A stretch of 64,000 bases of DNA. Source: Phytopythium helicoides. Its lineage: Eukaryota; Oomycota; Peronosporomycetes; Pythiales; Pythiaceae. Made by a program: the position numbers and the translations under genes. Of the stretch, positions 58,466 to 64,000 are shown piece by piece. The stretch covers positions 1 to 64,000 of the forward strand of contig JANFNE010000061.1 of NCBI GenBank assembly GCA_024867545.1, in the 5' to 3' direction. Each line of letters begins with the position of its first letter. The first letter of the stretch is position 1. A model generated the notes under the pieces. It did not search any database. It saw nothing but the letters and a program-made list of their open reading frames with translations, and had not been told where the DNA came from.

Positions 58466-58472
58466 TCATTTC
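58466..58472 (+). promoter_or_regulatory. TCATTTC initiator of class B gene
   Basis: The same GTCTCATTTCTGTGCG context as at 50823, 93 bases before the B start at 58559. Confidence 0.45.
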
Positions 58473-58558
58473 TGTGCGCCTTCCCTCCCATCAGCTCAGC
58501 TGAGACCGAACCCATTCTCAAACCTGCGAGCAACTCGAGTGAACGCAGCGATCAGTCG

Positions 58559-59679
58559 ATGGTGGCGGCGACTTCCAAGCGCGTGGCGTCGTACAAGAAG
58601 CGGCGGCAGGAGGCGCAGGCACTCCAGACCCAAGCGAAGGCGCTGGAGGCGCAGCTGTCGGTGCTTCGGAGGCGTCTGGGAGCCATCGACGAAGCGGACG
58701 AGGCGCTCCAGAGCGCGGAGCAGCAGAACGAGAAGCTGAGAGTGGCGATCGCAGCGCAGCAGCTGGCGCTCGCGAGCACACAGTCGCTCATGCTGCAGTG
58801 CGTGGTGAGAGCTGAGCGATGACCCACTCGCGGGTTTTCACGACCTCTTACACAACATTTGACAATCCAACAACCCAACAGGAACACCAGTACGGGAACC
58901 CCATGCTCGCTCATGTTCACCTCCCCATGGACCGAGAGAAGCGCCGAGAGGTGGTGATGAAGCTGAAAGACGAGCAATTTACACGAGTGAGGGACTACAT
59001 CAGGGCGAGGGGACGGCATCTGGACCTGAGCAAGCCACACTTCTCGGAGGACAGGTTCCAGGACGCCGATGGCGCTTCGTGTTGTCTTCGGTACGAGGTG
59101 GTGCAGTTTCCGTGTGTGAGGTCTGTCCAGCAGGTCTTCGATGCACTCGTGTTCTTGATGTTCAATATGGAGATCAGTATCTCCGAGACGCTCGGAGATA
59201 TTACGGTGAGAGATGACTACGACGCCAGTACGGATAGCGACGTCAAGATCTCCAACCACCGACTTATTTCGACGGACAAGAGTGGTGTCACCGTTGAGAT
59301 GAATATGATAACATTCGCCCAGTCCTTCACAGCTGACGGTCAAGCGCCGTCTGCTATAGTGAGTGCTGTTTCCGTTGCGGAAGACGACTTGTACCCTTAC
59401 AAACCGCTCGAACGCGTTCGAAAGGACTTGGTGGCTGGGATCATGTTGTCTGAGCATCGGCATAAGCGCAAAAGGACAACATCAAGTTTTGATGAAGATG
59501 AAGATGAAGACGAGGTTGTCGTGGTGTTGCAACGTGCTGGTCTCGTTCGGCATCCACAGCCGCAATTTGAGGTTCCTATCCAGGTGAAGAAAGAGCTCGA
59601 GGATGGCATCATCCGCTGGGGTGACGCCATGATGGCAGCAATCCAAAAAATCCTCTATGGCGCTTCAGAAATTTATTGA
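58559..59679 (+). CDS. M96-like bZIP/START-like protein, class B
   Basis: Exons 58559-58804 and 58882-59679 give 347 residues. Nearly identical to the B gene at 50916 from about 120 bases upstream to the EDGIIRWGD codons. It then diverges, ending AMMAAIQKILYGASEIY instead of MMPTIRQILYGTPSRSV and 12 more residues. The basic region and coil are intact. It closes the complete A1-A2-B cassette and is convergent with the PDR transporter, with 197 bases between stop codons. Confidence 0.8.
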
Positions 59680-59876
59680 TGAAGTTCAAGCCAAAGCCAA
59701 CTTTTCAAGCACGAAGTTGAGAATCGACGTTAGCGATGCTGTTACAGGAATGCAAACAGGTCATGAAGAATGCAAAAAAAAAAGGAATCTAATCACATTG
59801 AGCAACTCGGTGCAAGACCACAATTATGCAGGAAACTGTATGCAAATCCAGGTCGGCGGATCAACAATAGCTGGAG
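59680..59876. other. short convergent intergenic stretch
   Basis: Separates the 3' ends of the last B gene and the transporter. Contains an A-rich run at about 59774-59783; nothing else recognised. Confidence 0.4.
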
Positions 59877-62800
59877 TTATTTCTTCTGGTGGTTGACGAA
59901 ACGCTGCGCAAGCAGTCCAAGCACGCGGAAGAGCAAGATGAAGCCAACTGTGATTCCGAAGTTCTGCGCGATCTCGTCACGCTTCATGCCAAATACTTCT
60001 TCTGTGTAGAACTTGACCGTGACGTTGCCCACAGCCAAGGGCGCTCCTTCGAGCGGCTGGCACCCGAGCTCCGGCCCAACGTTCTCGAACACACCAGAGG
60101 TCTCGTTGAATACTGGCGTCGTCGAGCATTCAGTAAAGGCTAGCGCGCCGGAGATCGCCAGTGTGTACCGTAGCGGGTTGATGTTGTACAGCCACTTGTA
60201 GCCGGCGGGGATAGCGGCGGTCGGGGGTGAGAAACCCGTGAACGTGTATAGAATATTGTTGAGCAGCAAACCCGTGACGATGGCTACCTCCTCGTTTGGC
60301 AAGAGGAAAGCCCACATTTGGCCCATATACGCCTGTTGCAACACGAACAGCGAGTAGTTGAGCCACATAAGAACGCCGTTGCTGAAGCCCGAGAAGCCGA
60401 CCATGTTGAAGAACACAACGGTGAACAGGAGCAAATTCACGAATGTATACGGAATCTCCGCGAGAGACGAACCGATGAAGTACCAAACAGCGTTGTAGGT
60501 CTGTGACGCACGCTCACGGTAGTACGCAGCACGGTCACGGGACATCAGAGGAATGGCACCATTGAGTGGCATGAACCCAGTGTAGATCACCGACATAAAG
60601 AGCAGACCCAAGCCTGAGTTGAGCCCCTGGTATGACGCATACTCAACATCGATGAAAATGATTCCGAATAGCAATGCGAGAATGATCAGAAGAACCGTGC
60701 TTGTCAGAGTGTACGAAGGTGTGCGCCAATACATTCGCATGAATCGCCCGACGACCATGCGGAACTGCGTTGCAGAGTCAGCTGCGCGCTTCTGAGAGAA
60801 CTCCAGTCGCTGGAATTTCGGGGATGGCCGAGTGATGCCGTCTCCATGGAAAAGAGTTTCATCAAGAGCTTGCTTTTCCGGACTAGCGAGGAAATACTCC
60901 ACAAAGTTTGTCTCGGATGCTTCCACGTCACTTGTCGTAGCAGATGCACCTCCGCTAACGCCAGCACCAATGCATTCGAGCATCCAGTTTGCAGGGTTTG
61001 CTCCAACCGGCAACGGTGGCACACCAGGCATTGCCGCAAAGTACTGCACCAACTTCTTACTGTCGTCGCCACCCAGGTCGCCGAAGAACACCATCTGACC
61101 GCCACGCTTCAGCAACAGCAGATTGTCGAACAACGCAAACACCTCCGACGATGGCTGATGGATCGTACAGACAACCGTACGACCCGTGTTAGCCACCTTG
61201 CGCACACCATCCATGACGATCTTGGCGGAACGAGCATCCAGTCCACTCGTCGGTTCGTCCAAGAAGAGCACACTCGGCTGCGCGGCCAGCTCGACAGCAA
61301 TCGACAGGCGCTTCATCTGCTCGACAGAAGACCCACGCACGATCTTGTCTGCAATGCTCGTGAGGCCCAACAGATCGAGCACTTCGTTGGCTGTATCGAG
61401 CTTGGCACTTGCTGGCACGCTGCTGCTCTGGCGTAGGAACGCACTGAATACGAGAGCCTCGCGGATCGTAGTCGACTCCGAGTGCACATCCATCTGCTCG
61501 CAGTACCCGGTGCCTCTACGGATTGCGAGATCGCTGGCTTCGTATCCGTTGAGGAAGATTTTGCCCCGGATCTGTCCGCCGGTCTTGCGCCCCGCGATGA
61601 CGTCCATGAGCGTGGTTTTGCCTGCGCCGGTGGATCCCATGAGCGCTGTGAGTGTGCCTGGGAGTGCGTATCCGCTGACTCCCTTGAGCAGGTCAATGGT
61701 CTCCTTCGGGTTTGTCGGCAATGGGACGGTATACCATAGGTCCTGGAACGCGAGCGTGACAGGAATCACATTGGTTGTAGCCGGCACGTCGATGATATTG
61801 ACAGCTGTGGTAGTGGCTGTGAGGATCGTTGCAGAATCAGTTGAGCTCTTACGCGGCGACTCGAGCATCGCGTAATTGTCCGCTTTGTTGCTGTTGATGG
61901 CGCTATTCGTCTCCTCAACGTTCGTGGCCGACGGCGTCACCACTCCCTCCGGACTCTCATAGCGGCAATATTCTAAAGCGAGGATGGAAAGCACAACGAA
62001 GAGGACGAGTGCTGCGACGAGGTAGATGATGCCCGAAGCAATCCAGCTCTTGTCAGATTGGATGTCGAAGAGGTTGAGGTAGTAAACGCCTGCCGTCACT
62101 CCAAACTGTTCGCAGTAGTTGATTCCTCCGTACTCGCACACGTCGAACGTATCGGACCGATACTGGTTGACTGCGATCGCGCGGACAGCCCAGCTTACGG
62201 GACTGGCCCAGTACAACTCAATGAGGTAGTCCGGGATCTGGCTCCTGAGCACAGTGAAACCAGCGAACATGGTGAAGAGAGAAGTCGATAGCGCCGTCAG
62301 CGGGCTTGCGAGGTAGATGTTGGGCGAAATCATGGCGACGAAGAAGAACCACATGCCCATCATGAGGTTGGTAAGGGAGAGCACAATGAGGAATACCAGG
62401 TACGCTCCAACCGATGAGTCAAAGCCACACATCCAGTACACAAGCGTGCCAAAGATGATGGACTCAACGACGGCTAGAGGAATCTGGCTCATTGCTGTTG
62501 CAAGCACGTACGACGATGTTCGATAGAAGTTGGCACCTCGCTGCTTGTAAAACACTTCACGACCCGACATGAAGGCTGGCACTTGGGACATCTGACTAAC
62601 TGCGATGAAGACTGCAGCCGTAAACACAATCCCAAGCACGACCTGTACGTCGGTTGGGTCGAACTGGTAGTAGGTGCTCGAATAAAGCAAGCCCATCACA
62701 ATCGTCATGACAGCGCGACCGGTGATGAATGCGCTATCTCGAAACGCGAGTATACCCTGACGCTTGAGCAGCGTGCATGAGCTGTCCCATACAGACTGGT

Positions 62801-64000
62801 GGAACATTGGCATTGCATTCACGTGATCGGTCACGTGACTCTCAAGTACAGGCGACAAGGGAGCGTTGACACTCGAGACAATATCCCTGTGCTGCTGCGA
62901 CTGCTTGAATAGCTCCGCAAACTCTTCGGCTCGACGCGGTACCTTGGTGCCTGTGGCAGCATACTTGGTTTGCTCCTCTGTGCCAATATCGAGCAAGAAG
63001 TCGGCAACATCTCGTCCAGGAGGACATACGAGCCCGAGACTGGAAAAATACTCGACAGCCTGGTCAGGAGGGCCATAGTACACGACATGTCCGTCATTGA
63101 GCAAGATCACGTCGTCGAAGAGATTGAAAACCTCAGGTGCCGGCTGTAAGAGCGCGATAGCAATGGTTTTGCGCAGCTTTTTGGCGATACTGCGCTGTGC
63201 GTTGACGATATCGAAGGTAGTGGCGCTATCAAGACCCGTGCTGATCTCATCCATGAGCGCAACATACTTGAGTCCGAACTCCATCTCTCCCATAGTGACG
63301 CGTTTGCGCTCTCCGCCTGAGACGCCTCGCAGCATGGCATCGCCCACCACAGTATCCTTGCATTTCTCGAGGCCAAGCTGCTCGATGATGATGTCCGGGT
63401 AGTGCTGGAAGAGCTCAGTTGCGAGATCGAGAGCAGCCTTGTTGTCTTCCGGCGTCCCTTTGGTCAACAGCTCCTCTCCGCGGCGCACAAGCTCGGCTCC
63501 CGTGAAGGTGTGCGCAAATTCGAGTGTCTCCTTGACAGTAAGTGTCGGGAAATGGTTGTCTCGCTGCGTAACGTAGCTGACGAATTGTGGCAGCCGCTTC
63601 TTGAGGTTACCCTGCGGCACTCCGTTGTAAGTGATGCCACCGTCGAGCGTGACGTTCTTGCCCATTGGAAATCGTCCGCTGAGAATCTTCATGAGCGAAG
63701 ACTTCCCTGAGCCAGGCTGACCGAGGATAAGCGTCATAGAGCCTGGTTTAAGTACGCCACTAACGTTCTGCAAGATATGCTTCTTGACGATGACGGTTTT
63801 CGACGGCATGAATGACTTCTTAAGCAAGTTGGGTATGGTCGGCAGCTCAAACGAGTCGTCGTTGGCGAACACCTTGACATCAGCGGAGATGGAGACATTG
63901 TCGAATCGGACCTCCATTTGAGGGAGCTCCTTACCCATGGCCGCCTCGAGTCTTGCAGCGAGATGGTCATGGAAACCTTGCGGGTCACCAATCAGCTCCG
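59877..64000 (-). CDS. PDR-type ABC transporter (ABCG, full size), 5' end outside window
   Basis: Pleiotropic-drug-resistance pump of the plasma membrane family, exporting hydrophobic compounds by ATP hydrolysis; the substrate cannot be told. The frame stays open to the window edge (ELIGDPQGFHDHLAARLEAA before an internal MGKELPQMEVRFDNVS), so the start lies beyond 64000; 1373 codons are visible without introns. Counting from Met at 63938: NBD1 Walker A GQPGSGKSS (about 73-81), signature VSGGERKRV (206-214), Walker B YVALMDEIS (225-233). TMD1 is about 393-665. NBD2 Walker A is GSTGAGKTT (about 765), signature-like SVEQMKRLS (about 870), Walker B VLFLDEPTSGLDAR (about 890), H-loop TIHQPSS (about 925). 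TMD2 is about 1070-1345. NBD1 has LLQPAPE in place of a His switch, as is usual for PDR proteins. This (reverse-forward)2 order is diagnostic. It is unrelated to the M96-like array. Confidence 0.96.
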   Translation of the reverse strand, partial: ELIGDPQGFHDHLAARLEAAMGKELPQMEVRFDNVSISADVKVFANDDSFELPTIPNLLKKSFMPSKTVIVKKHILQNVSGVLKPGSMTLILGQPGSGKSSLMKILSGRFPMGKNVTLDGGITYNGVPQGNLKKRLPQFVSYVTQRDNHFPTLTVKETLEFAHTFTGAELVRRGEELLTKGTPEDNKAALDLATELFQHYPDIIIEQLGLEKCKDTVVGDAMLRGVSGGERKRVTMGEMEFGLKYVALMDEISTGLDSATTFDIVNAQRSIAKKLRKTIAIALLQPAPEVFNLFDDVILLNDGHVVYYGPPDQAVEYFSSLGLVCPPGRDVADFLLDIGTEEQTKYAATGTKVPRRAEEFAELFKQSQQHRDIVSSVNAPLSPVLESHVTDHVNAMPMFHQSVWDSSCTLLKRQGILAFRDSAFITGRAVMTIVMGLLYSSTYYQFDPTDVQVVLGIVFTAAVFIAVSQMSQVPAFMSGREVFYKQRGANFYRTSSYVLATAMSQIPLAVVESIIFGTLVYWMCGFDSSVGAYLVFLIVLSLTNLMMGMWFFFVAMISPNIYLASPLTALSTSLFTMFAGFTVLRSQIPDYLIELYWASPVSWAVRAIAVNQYRSDTFDVCEYGGINYCEQFGVTAGVYYLNLFDIQSDKSWIASGIIYLVAALVLFVVLSILALEYCRYESPEGVVTPSATNVEETNSAINSNKADNYAMLESPRKSSTDSATILTATTTAVNIIDVPATTNVIPVTLAFQDLWYTVPLPTNPKETIDLLKGVSGYALPGTLTALMGSTGAGKTTLMDVIAGRKTGGQIRGKIFLNGYEASDLAIRRGTGYCEQMDVHSESTTIREALVFSAFLRQSSSVPASAKLDTANEVLDLLGLTSIADKIVRGSSVEQMKRLSIAVELAAQPSVLFLDEPTSGLDARSAKIVMDGVRKVANTGRTVVCTIHQPSSEVFALFDNLLLLKRGGQMVFFGDLGGDDSKKLVQYFAAMPGVPPLPVGANPANWMLECIGAGVSGGASATTSDVEASETNFVEYFLASPEKQALDETLFHGDGITRPSPKFQRLEFSQKRAADSATQFRMVVGRFMRMYWRTPSYTLTSTVLLIILALLFGIIFIDVEYASYQGLNSGLGLLFMSVIYTGFMPLNGAIPLMSRDRAAYYRERASQTYNAVWYFIGSSLAEIPYTFVNLLLFTVVFFNMVGFSGFSNGVLMWLNYSLFVLQQAYMGQMWAFLLPNEEVAIVTGLLLNNILYTFTGFSPPTAAIPAGYKWLYNINPLRYTLAISGALAFTECSTTPVFNETSGVFENVGPELGCQPLEGAPLAVGNVTVKFYTEEVFGMKRDEIAQNFGITVGFILLFRVLGLLAQRFVNHQKK

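Overview
The window looks like nuclear DNA of an oomycete, most likely Phytophthora or a close relative. Three things point there: short 58-168 nt GT-AG introns, oomycete-type core promoters (TCATTTC-like initiators with a flanking element) a few dozen bases upstream of start codons, and a full-size PDR (ABCG) pump of oomycete character. Almost everything else is one gene family. I found 16 apparently intact genes, one frameshifted gene and five decayed copies. Their proteins share three parts: a short acidic N-terminus with a WLDDLL-like motif, a short basic stretch running into a coiled coil, and a C-terminal domain of about 265-310 residues that I read as START-like. The best family match I can offer is the tandemly arrayed 'M96 mating-specific protein' family of Phytophthora. 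That name is from memory and was not searched.

The family falls into classes. A1 (N-terminus like MAEHWxPPAWLDDLL) and A2 (MTESAMPxAWLDELL) have three exons, with both introns in phase 0 and a coil exon of exactly 66 codons. B has two exons with the bZIP-like segment wholly in exon 1 and no acidic exon. C is a set of more divergent paralogues in the centre. Layout: 0-12 kb holds one A1 gene on + and, on the minus strand, A1 fragment, A2, dead B, then A2. 12-24 kb holds the C block (five genes, one intronless). 24-60 kb holds + strand genes in repeating A1-A2-B order: B; three tandem copies of a 6.47 kb A1-A2-(dead B) unit at 27.35-46.13 kb; A1, B, A1, A2, B. The PDR transporter closes the window on the minus strand, and its 5' end lies beyond the right edge.

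The order A1-A2-B is seen in both orientations on either side of the C block, so I infer an ancestral three-gene cassette that was multiplied and partly inverted. Nearly identical stretches with patchwork differences point to ongoing gene conversion. If the START-like reading is right, these would be ligand-responsive coiled-coil or bZIP-like regulators, loosely analogous to the HD-Zip/START proteins of plants. Recurring ACGTG-core upstream motifs (GATTACGTGTC) would fit regulation by a bZIP-type factor, possibly the family itself. These functional statements are inference. The exon models, cassette order, tandem repeat and gene lesions are read directly from the sequence.
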